From Mermis nigrescens (lineage: Eukaryota > Nematoda > Enoplea > Mermithida > Mermithidae): 64,000 nucleotides of DNA. Positions within the stretch are counted from its first letter, which is position 1; each line of letters starts with the position of its first letter. Shown one piece after another: positions 32,216 through 44,158 of the stretch. The position numbers and the translations under genes are program-made. The notes beneath the pieces are model-generated. The model made no database searches and was not told where the DNA came from. It was given only the letters and a program-made list of their open reading frames with translations. The DNA is taken from positions 62,001 to 126,000 of the forward strand of contig JAVLUZ010000696.1 of the NCBI GenBank assembly GCA_036768485.1, in the 5' to 3' direction.

Positions 32216-33339
32216 TGCAACATGGCGCTGCTCAGCTATGGCGATATCTGCTTTTGCAGAGTGAGTGGTTCAGTTATCTAGCCCAATGTTTTACTTTGTT
32301 TCACAGGATGCTGCTTTCTTCTACAGGCCGCAGAATATACTTCGATTTTTGCATTGCTTAGAAAAAGTCTGATTTTTAGCAAATCTTGCAGTTTTAGACA
32401 CATTTAGGTTTTTCTTTGATTTACTTACTTTCATTTTTCTTTGCTCAGGAAATTTCTGAGTTTTAGCAAATTTTGTGACACTTGTACATAGGAGCTTTTT
32501 CTAGTCCCCTCCTTTTACGTCCTTGATAATTCTTTGTTCCAAATATATTCTACCTTTTTTTGTTCCATCAGAGCATTTTTTCTTCCTAGTACCCAACTTT
32601 TGTTAACAAAAAATAGTAGTAATTCCTATCTTTGTCAGTGTTGTAGCTAAATGTCATTAGGTACTTAGCAATTCATACTTGCATTGTGTATGTATTATAC
32701 TAGGAAAAATCTACCTAAAGTCGCAAAATCTGCTAAAAATCAAACTTTCTCTTAGCAATGCTAAAAATCGAAGTATATTCTGCGGCCTCTAAAAAAGTGT
32801 CTTTTTTAATAATGTTCGAAGTTTCAGATAAGAGTGTACCAAATCTATCAAGGTTACTTTTTTAAATTGCTGGCACCTGATTGATAGAAAACTAAGAGGT
32901 ATTGTATTTAAAGTTGTTTTATTCTGTTATGAGCATTATAGCAAGCAAAGCAGGGGCCGATTGATTAGTGCACACAATTGTTTCGGGCATGCTAGTGTAT
33001 CTACATTTAGTCTGTTTCAAGTCAACTTACGCGTTTCCTACTGTTTCTATTTCATTCAATTAGCCTAGAAGACTGTTAGTTTACTCAGTATCATTTCCCA
33101 TAGCTACTGCATGGCTAACGTGCTGCTTTTTCAATCATTTTTGTGGTTAAATATTTATTTTAATCTGTTGGCCGCAGAATATACATCGATTTTTAGCATT
33201 GCTTAGAGAAAATCTGATTTTTAGCAGATTTTGCAACTTTTGGTAGATTTTCCTAGTCCCCTCCTTTTACATCCTTAATAATCCACAATTCCAAGTATTT
33301 TCATCTTTTTTCTTCCATCAGAGCATTTTTCTTTGCTAG

Positions 33340-35128
33340 TACCCCACTTTTAATTAGTATGATTTGAGTACATCAGTCAGTAAACACATACAGTAACATG
33401 CCACAATAATGACAGCAGTCCAAGAACACGGAAAACAATACTGTTCTCAACATCAGCATTATCCTTTTCAAACAAGACAACCCTACATTATTTTAACAGG
33501 TCATAGTTTTTCAGCATTAACTTTATGCAAATATCAAGTGTAAGGAACACTAACACTCAGATTTGGAAGTAAAATAAATTTGCAGTATAAACTACATACT
33601 AACAACAAATGATTAGTGCAAACTTCACACAACTACTAGGTGTAGAGAATACTAATAGTCAGATTCTCAATTCTGATTTCACGTAGAACATTTTGAAAAA
33701 AATTAAGCTTCCACAAGGCTCTAGAACAAGAGTTAATATGCAGTGTAAACTTTACACAACCACAGAGGTTAAAGAAAATTTCAGTCGGATTCGTAATTTT
33801 GATATTACAATCAACATTTATGAAAAAAATTAAGACTCCACAATGGCCCAAGGACAAATAAATTTCAGATGTGTAAATGTAGACTCAAGCTACGTTCACT
33901 TTGCTTACTCAACCCGAATCTCAAGCTTATGCGCTCACACGGGGTTCTTGCCCTTTTTAGGAGTTTGATCACCAGCCGGCAATTTGGGGGTAAGCGGCCC
34001 GGCCTATTCAAGGTAGCCCGGCCCTCAACGCACGCACCTAGTGAAACTTACTTAACCCCTTCGAGATTAAGTACCTAATTAGAGTAAGTTCCCTGGAAAA
34101 CTAAGTGAGGGCCCAAAAAGATTATTATTTAGCTTGTTTTGGACCCCATTCCAGTGCTTGATGATATTAAGGGTTCCTAAGTATAGTGTAGCACAAGGAC
34201 AGAATTCAACAGCACGGAAATTCAACCAAGCCCAGCATCGTTAATTAAATAATTAATTTTTACAATACTTTGTGGACAGAAAAATTATGAAGCAATTAAA
34301 AAGCAACAGCATGGAGGATACATGCTACCAACCATCGTGTTGCGATAATTGGGTAAAATCAAACAATGTAATTAAACAAGGGCACAAGCCCTGCCAAAGG
34401 CATACAACTGATGCCAATTGGCACAAACACAAATGATTAAAAACAAAGCGTATGGCAAAAAGAAGCATGCACACTATGCAGGAAAACAAACAGACGAGTT
34501 CTGCAGCCAAGCAGATAAAAAGGCACGTACGGACTCTGCTCATGTACAGCAATGAAAAAAAAGATACGCTCAGCATGGAAGCTGGCGGAGAGGCTCTCAG
34601 GCTCAAAAACTAATTGTAAAATGTAAAATCTTAAAGTGCCCTCAAAACTGCACTTACACGCACTTTGAACTGACGCAGAAAAAGAGGCATAACAACACGA
34701 ACCAAGAGATATGAAAAGGATCTATGAATACAACAATAGGCCTATGGGCAAAATCTTACGGTAAAGGTCTGTACAAACGAGACAGGCACAAATATGAGAC
34801 ACACACACATGATCTTTCAACACACGTAGATATGATAACACACATACCAATGCGTACTCAAGTCGCATTAAGCCCGAGTGCCCATTTTCCTAACCCAGAT
34901 TTTGATTGAAAATATGTGTGGGAACGGAATGAAAAATATGATAATTTTTTAGGGGGAGGTGGTCCCAGGTGACTCACTTAAGTGTTGCGCTTAACGGTTG
35001 TGTACGTGCGTATGGAAATTGAGCACAAGAATGTACATCTGGGGCAATCAATTGGTTTTTTTCATCTGTTTCCAAAAAAACCCAAACTGATTTTTTTCCC
35101 AAAAAATTTTTTCAGTTTAAAGTTTACA
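33340..35128. other. Non-coding part of the composite insertion in gag
   Basis: 33,540-33,860 holds two or three diverged blocks related to the 462-bp array (gtgtaaactttacacaacc; cagattctcaattctgattt). 34,300-34,900 is locally richer in GC with a 93-codon minus-strand frame (34325-34606) of Cys/Leu-rich composition that I do not accept as a gene. Nothing else recognised. Confidence 0.5.
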
Positions 35129-35510
35129 AACATAAGTTTGGCATATACAAACGTACTACAATCAAAGGGCTACAAACTGGCCCAAACCGAATTTATTTAC
35201 ACTTAATGGGGCGTTAGGTTCAGATTTTTAAAGTTTACAATTTGGTGGACAGTGAAAAATACGTGTTTGTTCATATTTTTGTTCGCCACTTTTGCTGTTC
35301 AGAAGTTGGGAGAGGTCAAATACGATAAAAATCAAGTAAGTTTTAAGGGGTGACGAACAAAAATATGGACAAACCCATATTTTTAACTGTCCATTACATT
35401 GTAAACTTTAAAAATCTGAACCTGACGCCCCATTGAGTGTAAACAAATTTGGTTTGGGCCAGTTTGTAGCCCTTTGATTGTAGTACGTTTGTATGTGCAA
35501 AACTTATGTT
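35129..35510. repeat. 161-bp inverted repeat with 60-bp spacer
   Basis: Arms 35,129-35,289 and 35,350-35,510, about 90% identical by eye (aacataagttt...acatacaaacgtactac, tcaaagggctacaaactggc, gttcagatttttaaagttt). Would form a long hairpin. Lies just left of the 462-bp tandem array and shares with it the tgtaaa/tttaca motif, so both may belong to one element. Confidence 0.88.
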
Positions 35511-35799
35511 CCGCAAAATATTTGATATGATTTGCCAATCAAATACAAAAAAACCTGTTTTTTTCGCCCATTTTACACCTCAGATTTCGAACTTTACACC
35601 CCCATAAACAACTCAATATTACGTTTTTTTGAACGCAGTTTGCTTTGACGTGTAGCCCTTAAGAGTTGCTTTATTTTTATTCATTTAAATTATCTTAACT
35701 CATAACCGAAAAAGTTGGCAGAGAAATCTTTGACAGAATCTGTTTTTTTTACTCATCCACTAGAGTGTAAAGTTATAACCCCTGGTACTGTGTATTGAT

Positions 35800-37705
35800 T
35801 GTAGAAAAGTTTGAAGGTCAGATTCGTTATTCTGACCTCACAGAGAACATTTTTAAAAAATCATCATCCACGACGCTGTAGGCGGAAAAAATTTTTTCAG
35901 TGTCAAGTTTACACCTGCACTAATAATGCAATATTGATTGTAAAGAAACAAAATAAATTTTGACGTGTAGCGCTTAAGACGAGGCAGATTTTAAAGGTAG
36001 TTACCACGTTCTTTGTACTAAGTTGAGAATATAGCATGGAAAAAATATTTTTTTGTCTCAGACTCTTTACAATAAACCGCCTCTAAATTCGAAAATATTA
36101 CTTCTTAAGAAAAATAAAAAAAGTTTCCCCTATATTTTATAACCATCTACCTTTTGAAACCAATCAGACTGCATAGAATGTAAAACTGAGTTAGATATGC
36201 TCTTGCATATGAAAACAGTAAAAAACCGTCTAATTTACACTCCTGTTCAGCAACCAATGAGTGTAAAGAAATTTTAAGACCACATTCGTAACCTACTAAT
36301 TAGGAAAACATTTTTTTAAGAAAATTCATCATCCACGACGCTATGGGAGGAAAAACTTTTTTCATTGTAAAGTTTACACTTGCACTAATAACGCAATATT
36401 GATTGTGAAGTAACAAAATAAATTTTGACGTGTAGCGCTTAAGACGAGGCAGATTTTAAAGGTAGTTACCACGTTCTTTGTACTAAGTTGAGAATATAGC
36501 ATGGAAAAAATATTTTTGTCTCAGACTCTTTACAATAAACCGCCTCTAAATTCGAAAATATTACTTTTTAAGAAAAATTAAAATAGTTCCCCTAGATTTT
36601 TTACCGTCTACCTTTTGAAACCAATCAGACTGCATAGAATGTAAAACTGAGTTAGATATGCTCTTGCACACGAAAACTGTAAAAAACCGTCTATTTTACA
36701 CTCCTGTGTAACAACCAATGAGTGTAAAGAAATTTTAAGACCAGATTCATAACCTACTAATTAGGGAAAACATTTTTTAAAGAAAATTCATCATCCACAA
36801 CGCTATGGGAGGAAAAACTTTTTCATTGTAAAGTTTACACTTGCACTAATAACGCAATATTGATTGTGAAGTAACAAAATAAATTTTGACGTGTAGCGCT
36901 TAAGACGAGGCAGATTTTAAAGGTAGTTACCATGTTCTTTGTACTAAGTTGAGAATATAGCATGGAAAAAATATTTTTTTGTCTCAGACTCTTTACAATA
37001 AACCGCCTCTAAATTCGAAAATATTACTTTTTAAGAAAAATTAAAAAGTTCCCCTAGATTTTTTACCGTCTACCTTTTGAAACCAATCAGACTGCATAGA
37101 ATGTAAAACTGAGTTAGATATGCTCTTGCACACGAAAACTGTAAAAAACCGTCTATTTTACACTCCTGTGCAACAACCAATGAGTGTAAAGAAATTTTAA
37201 GACCACATTCGTAACCTACTAATTAGGGAAAACATTTTTTAAGAAAATTCATCATCCACGACGCTATGGGAGGAAAAACTTTTTTCATTGTAAAGTTTAC
37301 ACTTGCACTAATAACGCAATATTGATTGTGAAGTAACAAAATAAATTTTGACGTGTAGCGCTTAAGACGAGGCAGATTTTAAAGGTAGTTACCACGTTCT
37401 TTGTACTAAGTTGAGAATATAGCATGGAAAAAATATTTTTTTGTCTCAGACTCTTTACAATAAACCGCCTCTAAATTCGAAAATATTACTTTTTAAGAAA
37501 AATTAAAAAAGTTCCCCTAGATTTTTTACCGTCTACCTTTTGAAACCAATCAGACTGCATAGAATGTAAAACTGAGTTAGATATGCTCTTGCACACGAAA
37601 ACTGTAAAAAACCGTCTATTTTACACTCCTGTGCAACAACCAATGAGTGTAAAGAAATTTTAAGACCAGATTCGTAACCTACTAATTAGGGAAAACATTT
37701 TTTTT
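35800..37705. repeat. Tandem array of about four 462-bp units
   Basis: The landmark tgacgtgtagcgcttaagac recurs at 35,961, 36,426, 36,887 and 37,349 (spacings 465, 461, 462). Units two to four are nearly identical; the first is more diverged at its left edge. Each unit contains the palindromic tgtaaagtttaca (the first as a variant) and cctcatcatccac-like text. No coding frame. The array ends within a fifth partial unit at about 37,705. Confidence 0.95.
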
Positions 37706-37934
37706 AAAATTGGCTCTCTGCAAATGATTTGAATTTTTGGTGTAAACTTTACACACTCATGACGCCCTCGGTATTGAGTGTAAACAAGATAAAAATGGGG
37801 GCACTAAGTTTATTTAATATCTACCTTTAAAAAAACCGCACTTCTCAGATGTGTGCCGTTATAGCTGTGAGGGGGGACATATGTTGGGGGTACCCAAGTA
37901 TATTATGGGTACACGCTAACGCGCTACCTATGAT
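37706..37934. other. Right edge of the composite insertion
   Basis: Contains another perfect tgtaaactttaca (37,741-37,753), then ggggggacatatgttggggg before gag sequence resumes at about 37,935. The exact junction and any target duplication could not be defined. Confidence 0.4.
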
Positions 37935-38526
37935 GTAGGTGCAGCCACATTGGACGCCATTACACGAAGATTCTTTGTGGACGGGCTAAACTCCGATTTC
38001 TGAAGATTCGTTTCAGATAGAAAACTGACAATGTTTCAGGAAGCCAAAATGCTGGCGCGGCAAGCTGAAACACAGTTGCGCCTGGAGGCCAAATGGCAGC
38101 CATCCAATAGCTTGTACGCCATGAATAAGCAGCAGGAAGCCAGTTGTAAAATCGATTGCCTGTTTACCACCGGCAGTCAAACAAAAATTTCCGCAAACAT
38201 TTTCCATCCAGACCACCAACAATGCTGCCGTGGCCACAGCGACTGCAACAAATACAATGCTATAACTGCGGACAATTTGGTCACATAAGCCGTAATTGTA
38301 CCCGAACTCCAAACAGACCAAATTGACCCATGCCCAAACGGACCCTGGAATCCAGGAGAGGGGAGTGGCTGCTAAGAAAGTGTGGCCGTCAGCTTCATTG
38401 TAACATTGCCCTCCACCATCAGATTGCCAAGGTGGAAACTGCTTGATGTCTGGTCAACGATGCAGAAACTACCCTATGAATAGTCAGGGTCAAGCCCAGA
38501 CATACGCCATTCAGTAAGGTTCTGTC
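37935..38526 (+). pseudogene. gag C-terminal part with zinc knuckle
   Basis: Continues the gag broken at 30,870: ATLDAITRRFFVDGLNSDF, FQEAKMLARQAETQLRLEA, and, in a shifted frame at 38,258-38,299, the nucleocapsid zinc knuckle CYNCGQFGHISRNC (CX2CX4HX4C). Stop at 38,000 and a frame change near 38,160-38,250. The remainder to the MITE at 38,527 is Pro/Gln-rich and degraded. Confidence 0.85.
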
Positions 38527-38788
38527 CATAGGTGGGCAGCACCAGAATTCTGGGGGAAAGGGTAAAAAAATTTTCAAAGGTAAAAAAATGGTCTTAAAAG
38601 TGGTTGTACAGCAAAAAAACACCATTTTTTGACGTTTCTCATTGAGCACTATCCAATGGCATCAAAAATTGCTAAAAAGCAAAAAAAATTCAAAATTTGA
38701 ATTCTGGGGGAGGGTATTTTGATTTCTGAGGGGGGTATTTCAACTTCTGGGAGGGTGCATACCCCCAACCCCTTCACGCCCATGTGTG
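38527..38788 (+). mobile_element. hAT-like MITE, subfamily B, at the gag end
   Basis: cataggtgggcagcacc to cgcccatgtgtg; octamers GTTCTGTC (38519-38526) and GTTCTGAC (38789-38796), 7 of 8. After it, to about 38,910, the frame with DPALDPEQSKIGAAAQMGNL reads on as protein-like sequence, then degrades; 38,910-39,059 is non-coding. Confidence 0.92.
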
Positions 38789-39059
38789 GTTCTGACCCAG
38801 CCCTGGATCCAGAGCAGTCCAAGATCGGCGCTGCTGCACAAATGGGTAACCTTGTAATGCATGATATCATTTGTACTATCGAAAGCATCAAAAAATCCGT
38901 GCTTTCCAAATGAAAATATATTAAAATTGGAAAAAGGCGATAATTTGCATAAAACTCCATCGATCATAAATCAATTTCCAGAAAATAGTGGAAATCATGG
39001 ACGAAATTTACGAATAAATTCCGAGCATAATTATTTTTCAGTCAGAATTTCCAGAAATA

Positions 39060-40914
39060 ATGCTTAATATCATTATTACTTTCATATTATTCACTTTCAT
39101 GCTTTGCTATTTTGCTTCGCCTAACATAAATATTCAAGCTGATCAACTGTGCAAACCACATACTACTGGAATTCACTTTTCTTTACCGTCAATATTGAAT
39201 TGTAAGCCACCTTCATCAGAAAATGATGTGAAAACGTTTACTGCAAATTTATGGACACCGAATTTAGATGCTCTTTTAATTCCTTCTTTTAAATGCACTG
39301 CTTTTACGCACCTTATATGCACAAATACAGGATTTTTGGGTTCCAGAGGAATGTGTGCGAGAATCCCAGGAACCTTATAAAATTAGCCAGCATAGATGCT
39401 TAAGGATGATAAGCACAAATTGGTTTCGTGGTTTAAGTTTACATCAAGTAAAACCTAATATTTGGCGGAGTAATCAAACTTTAAATGTCAAATATCAATA
39501 TTGTTGTAAAGATATTTATAATAGTGTTGAAAACGCCATAATTCAAAAGGGTCAGATAACTATGTATGATGGCTTACATATGAGCTCTAATTTGGGAGAT
39601 CTGACTGCTTGTAAACCTGAAGCGGGATGGTGTAATCTAGAGGATGGCACCCTATTATGGGAACCCACTCAGATTAAAGCTCCATGCCCATTTATTACTG
39701 ACGGTTATAATTATAAAGTTCAAAGATCAAGTTTTTACTATACTATAGAGGTTTTGCAAGAAGCGTTCACTGCGATAAAGCTTCTTCCCAACCCTGCGCA
39801 CTTTTGTATTCCAAATTTTATTGTGCATACAGACCAGGGAACTTAAATTCAAACCTTTGATAGTGATAGTTACGCAAAAGCTTATCCAACAACTTCTAAA
39901 ATTAATAAAGGACAAATAGCCAAAAATAGCTCTGAAGTTCTTAAAAGCTTAAAATTAACTTTGGGAATTTCGACTTATGCAGAATTCAATGCTAAAATTC
40001 AATATTTAGAACAACAAATAAATCAATGGGAAACTATTTGTTTTGCACAAATTTGGACACAACTTTGTAATTTAGCAGATTTAGAATTACAAATTGTTCA
40101 TAAACTTTTGCGCTTGGACACCACTTTAGCTGCCCGCCTTTGGACACAAAGAGATGATGTGGCCGCTTTTATAGTGGGAGAAGTCCTCCTTATCTGGTCT
40201 TGCATTCAAATAAAACCAGACGTTATCTTTTGGAGCTATCAAATTAGAGATGAATGCTATTCACTTTTACCTATCGTGGTTAATGAAACAATTTATTTTG
40301 TTTTACCTGGAACTGAAGACGTTGTCACTTATTCTCCTAAAATTCCTTGTCACCAGGCTCTGTCAGGTGTCCATTTTGACTACCTATTAAAGCGTTGGAT
40401 AAGTACAAAGGGGACTATTGATGTGAAGCCTCTTATACAACAAAAATTTAATATATCCATTCCTAATTCCAAATGATTACCGATTATTTTCGATCCAGTT
40501 TATTAGCACAAAGAAAATGGACTATTTCCGCCTTTTCAAACTTCTTTGGAATTAGCAACTTTAGAAAATTGGAGAGTGAAACAACAAATGGAACAACTAA
40601 TTAATTTCACATCTACTTTGCATGTAAATCCTGCTCAATTTCGACAAGTTTTAAAAGACATTGGTGATGGAGTGAAAGATGTAAATGGTTTAACTATTAA
40701 TCACTTGCAAGCGGCTGTAAGTGGCATTTTTCAGAGTATAGGGCACGTTCTTTCACCTCTAACAGGCGGATTATGGCATTCTTTGACCAGTACCCTGTTT
40801 TGGCTAATACTCATTATTATTATAATATATGTATCCTATTTGGGGATCAGATTTGGGTGGTGCTGCTTATGGTGTCAGTTGGGATGCGGATGCTGTGCCA
40901 TGTGTTGCAATTGA
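39060..40914 (+). pseudogene. Envelope-like glycoprotein gene between gag and protease
   Basis: About 618 codons in four overlapping frames. It starts with a signal-peptide-like leader (MLNIIITFILFTFMLCYFAS). Next comes an ectodomain with conserved cysteines: LCKPHTTGIHF, then HLICTNTGFLGSRG, then YQYCCKD, and SNLGDLTACKPEAGWC followed by a tryptophan. A long helical middle follows (AKIQYLEQQINQWETICF). The C-terminal frame 40546-40914 has a pre-membrane segment, one strong transmembrane helix (LFWLILIIIIIYVSYLG) and a cytoplasmic Cys cluster that could be palmitoylated. Several N-glycosylation sequons. Breaks: frame change near 39,370, TAA at 39,844-39,846, TGA near 40,474 and a frame change before 40,546. 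A homologue is at 48.5-55.06 kb on the other strand. I cannot assign it to a named viral glycoprotein family; a captured RNA-virus-type glycoprotein is possible. Confidence 0.72.
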
Positions 40915-41013
40915 TTTGGGTCACTTTGTCCAAGATTTTTCATTTGTATAGGCAACTTATCTGGAATTAGAAGATCAAGAAGAAGAACTAATTTCAATTC
41001 TCGGACCCCCTAC

Positions 41014-41880
41014 ATGGCACAGTATTCTCGACCCGCCCTAAGGGATGGGCAGAAAACCCTGACCCTCCGCAGAACAACTAGCCCCCCTCGAGCTCCAATT
41101 TATGCAATAAATGAAACGAGTTTGAATAAAAAATGGCCTAGACCCCATATCCATGTAAAATTCCCTAACGGACGGCGGGTAGAAGCTCTGATAGATAGTG
41201 GCTCTACCATATCTATCATTGATAACGCCATGTTATGGGAATTGGGTCTACATGAGGCTGTGAAGCCCAATTTGACAATTAATGCTGTGTCAATCACGGG
41301 CCACGCCCTGAAAACCACGGGTGAGACCACAGTAGAAGTTCAAATTGGGACCCAACCACACCTGCGCGTGGGGGGTATGCACCCCCAGAAACCAAAATAC
41401 CCCCCCCCAGAAATCAAAATACTCCCCCCAGAATTCAATTTTTGAAAATTTTTTTCGTTTTTTTCTGCAATTTTTTGATGCCAATGGATAGTGCTTGATG
41501 AGAAACGTCGAAAAATGGTGTTTTTATTGTCATACCACCATTTTTAAAGCCATTTTTTGACCTTCAAAAAATCTTGCACCCCCCCCAGAATTTTCTTGCT
41601 GCCCACGTATGGACCCATTAACTTCCAGTTTGTTTTGTAGTCATGATCAAAAGTCCCTATCCTGTGGTCCTTGGGTACGATGCGGTTAAGCTATTATGTG
41701 GTAAGCTAACATGTATCCTTGTAGACCATGAATCAGGATTTATTAGATTTGGCAAAAACACTCCTGTGCCTCTTTTAAAAGCTACAAAATCTTTAATGCA
41801 TTCGATTGCTTTTCTTTCCATTAAAGAAAATATGATAATGCCACCTGTTTCTATTTGTGCAATTTCAGTTGAAACGGATT
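41014..41880 (+). pseudogene. Aspartic protease (retropepsin) region of pol
   Basis: The frame opens after the env TGA (40,912-40,914) in the same phase. From ATG 41,014: KKWPRPHIHVKFPNGRRVEA followed by the active-site LIDSGSTISII (near 41,190), then a predicted flap region TINAVSITGHALKTTGETTV. The MITE at 41,357-41,611 interrupts it. After the MITE, VVLGYDAVKLL and a linker to 41,880. Would cleave the polyprotein. The active site is intact even though the gene is disrupted. Confidence 0.85.
41357..41611 (-). mobile_element. hAT-like MITE, subfamily A, in the protease
   Basis: cacacctgcgcgtggggg to cttgctgcccacgtatg; octamers GACCCAAC (41349-41356) and GACCCATT (41612-41619), 6 of 8. Confidence 0.9.
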
Positions 41881-41929
41881 AGCTCAATTTCAAAATCAAT
41901 GGATTGATATCAAACCTATATTAAAAACT

Positions 41930-43130
41930 TTGGATCGTGACAATATCATTTATATTCCACAAATTTGTTTATTTTCTAACAATTCGAAGATTTTGGCTAT
42001 TCCTATTATTAATTATTCAAAACAACCTACTCAATTATATAAACATGCTCGAATTGCTACAATTTCTAATATTTCCAGACCCCATCTTCATAACGAAAAA
42101 GGGGAGGATATGGAAATAAAAACTTTTCGGGCTATGATTTCTGGAAAACTGGCTCGTATTAAAGATTTGAAGATTTTCAACAAATTTGCGAAATTTTTAG
42201 AAGAAAATGCACACATTTTTGGTGTAAATCGACCCTTAGAGCGATGTTTTCTCATTAAGCATGGAATAGATACTGGTCAAACTAGACCAATATCTCAACC
42301 GCCCTATCGTCTACCTTATGCTAAAAGACAAGTGGTCGAAGAACACATCACAAAAATGTTGAAAGAAGAAATCATTAGGCCTTTCAAAGTCCATGGGCCG
42401 CTCCTATTGTTCTAGTAGATAAAAAAGACGGAACTAAAAGATTCTGTGTTGATTATCGAAAACTTAATGAATGCACTGTGAAAGATGCTTATCCATTACC
42501 ATTAATTGACGATATTTTCATTCAACTAAAAGGATCATCTATTTTTAGTACTTTGGATTTAGAACAAGGCTACCATCAAATTGAATTAGTGGAATTAGAT
42601 AAGAAAAAGACTGCATTTAATTCCTTTTTGGGACTTTATGAATTTAACCTAATGCCTTTTGGTCTGACTAATGATCCTGCCACTTTTCAGAGAACTATGG
42701 AAGAGGTTCTGCAAAATCTAAATTGGCATAATTGTTTTGTATATTTAGATGATATTTTGATATGCAGCTTTGATCCAGATACTCATCTAGATCAGCTTCA
42801 TAGGTTTTTGACTGACTGCACTGGGCTGGGCTGACATTAAAATTCAAGAAATGCGAGTTTGGGCTGACCGAAGTAAGCTACTTAGGCCATATCATTGACA
42901 AAGATGGGTTGAAAGTAAATCCCACTAAGATAGAGGCCTTGGTAAGTATGCCTGCGCCCCAGATGGTAAGTGAGGTTTGCAGTTTTCTCGGTTTTGCCAA
43001 TTATTATCGACAATTTATAAATCATTTTGCTGACAAAACGCATGCATTAAATAAGCTTCTACATAAAGAAACTTCATTTAATTGGACCGAAGCTTGTCAG
43101 AAAAGCTTTCAAGAAATCAAAATGATTTAA
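41930..43130 (+). pseudogene. Reverse transcriptase
   Basis: Ty3/gypsy RT. Pre-RT linker (41,930-42,240), then FLIKHGIDTGQTRPISQPPY, RQVVEEHITKMLKEEIIRP, a frame change near 42,395, KKDGTKRFCVDYRKLNE, DAYPLPLIDDIF, FSTLDLEQGYHQI, FGLTNDPATFQRTM and the catalytic box VYLDDILI at 42,738-42,761. A second frame change near 42,830, then FLGFANYYRQFINHFADKTH and the connection to RNase H. Catalytic aspartates are present. Stop at 43,128-43,130. Confidence 0.92.
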
Positions 43131-43360
43131 TTAATACTAATACATTAGCTTTTCCTGATTTTAAACGACCTTTTCTTGTTCAAACTGATGCAAGTGGAAC
43201 TGGAATTTGAGGGTACTAGCACAAGAAATTGAAGGCCAAGAACGTCCAATAGCTTTTGTGTCTAGAACCTTATCTAAATCTGAACGAAATTATAGTACTA
43301 TTGAGAAAGAATCCCTTGCACTTATTTGGACAATTAAACAATTTAGACCGTACTTGTATG
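43131..43360 (+). pseudogene. RNase H, N-terminal half
   Basis: FPDFKRPFLVQTDASGTGI (first catalytic Asp), one stop at 43,208-43,210, then VLAQEIEGQERPIAFVSRTL and NYSTIEKESLALIWTIKQFR (catalytic Glu in EKE), PYLY. It is cut by the GC-ended hAT at 43,361. The second half starts at 45,303 with GHHFMLFTDHAPIQFL. Confidence 0.88.
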
Positions 43361-43865
43361 CAGAGCCCTGTGCGGGCCAAAATTTTTTGCACCCGCTCCG
43401 CCAGTAACATTACAAAAATTAGGCCCGCCCCGCCCCGCAAAATTTTTTCATGTACTCTATGTATCCATTTCTGGTCGAAAAGGAGCCAGAATGCAAGAAG
43501 ATAAAGAACCGGACAATGAGTGATACAAAATCTTCAATGTAAATGAGTGCAATTCAATTTTGTAAATTGAATAAGAGCTAATGTCTTACAGCAATAAACT
43601 TTATTGGAACAACAATGATGTCACTGTGATAGGTGTAGTTAGGTATGTAGGTAAGCTGCAAATGGCATAATCTTGCACTGCTGATTGCTCAAATTCTGAG
43701 GGGTCTGATGTGGCTAAATCGCCAAAACTAGCACAACAAAATCAATTTTGGGGGTCTGCTGGATCCCAGGTGACAACCCAGATCCCAATACTCGCCATTA
43801 CTCAAATCCTATAGGCGATAGTCTACCTTATGTAAGGACGTAGTCTTAACCTACATATATGTAGG

Positions 43866-44130
43866 CATAGGTGGGCAGCACCGAAATTCTGAGGGGGTTG
43901 AAAAATTTCTGGGGGTGAAAAATTTTTGAAAAATCAAAAAATGGTCTTAAAAGTGGTTGTATGGGAAAAACACCATTTTTCGACATTTCTCATTAAGCAC
44001 TATCCAATGACATCAAAAAAATTGCTGAAAAAGCAAAAAAAATTCTTCTGGGGAGAGGTATTCTGATTTCTGGGGGGGGTATTTCAACTTCTGGGGGTGC
44101 ATGCCCCCCAAACCCCCACGCCCACGTGTG
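43866..44130 (+). mobile_element. hAT-like MITE, subfamily B, inside the GC-ended hAT
   Basis: cataggtgggcagcacc to cgcccacgtgtg; perfect duplication TATGTAGG at 43858-43865 and 44131-44138. Confidence 0.94.
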
Positions 44131-44158
44131 TATGTAGGTACCTGCCTACCTATATATA

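Larger units (their letters stand above)
30871..33331. repeat. Two pairs of inverted repeats inserted in gag
   Basis: Left arm 30,871-31,136 (agaaaaatgctctgatgg ... ctgcggcctct) has an inverted partner at 32,325-32,584. A shortened second set lies at 32,701-32,790 (left-type) and 33,170-33,331 (right-type, internally deleted). Shared motifs are ggaggggactag, atctgctaaaaatcagac and cgaagtatattctgcgg. The arrangement suggests a foldback-type transposon, possibly two copies or one rearranged copy. No transposase seen. It starts exactly where the gag frame breaks. Confidence 0.75.

Noticed and set aside
34325..34606. 93-codon Cys/Leu-rich minus-strand frame resembling a membrane protein
   Set aside because: Composition is explained by reading A/C-rich repeats in antisense; no start context, no family match, and it lies inside a composite insertion.
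35800..37705. Possible CRISPR-like array
   Set aside because: Units are 462 bp, contiguous and without unique spacers; an ordinary tandem repeat in a eukaryotic genome.
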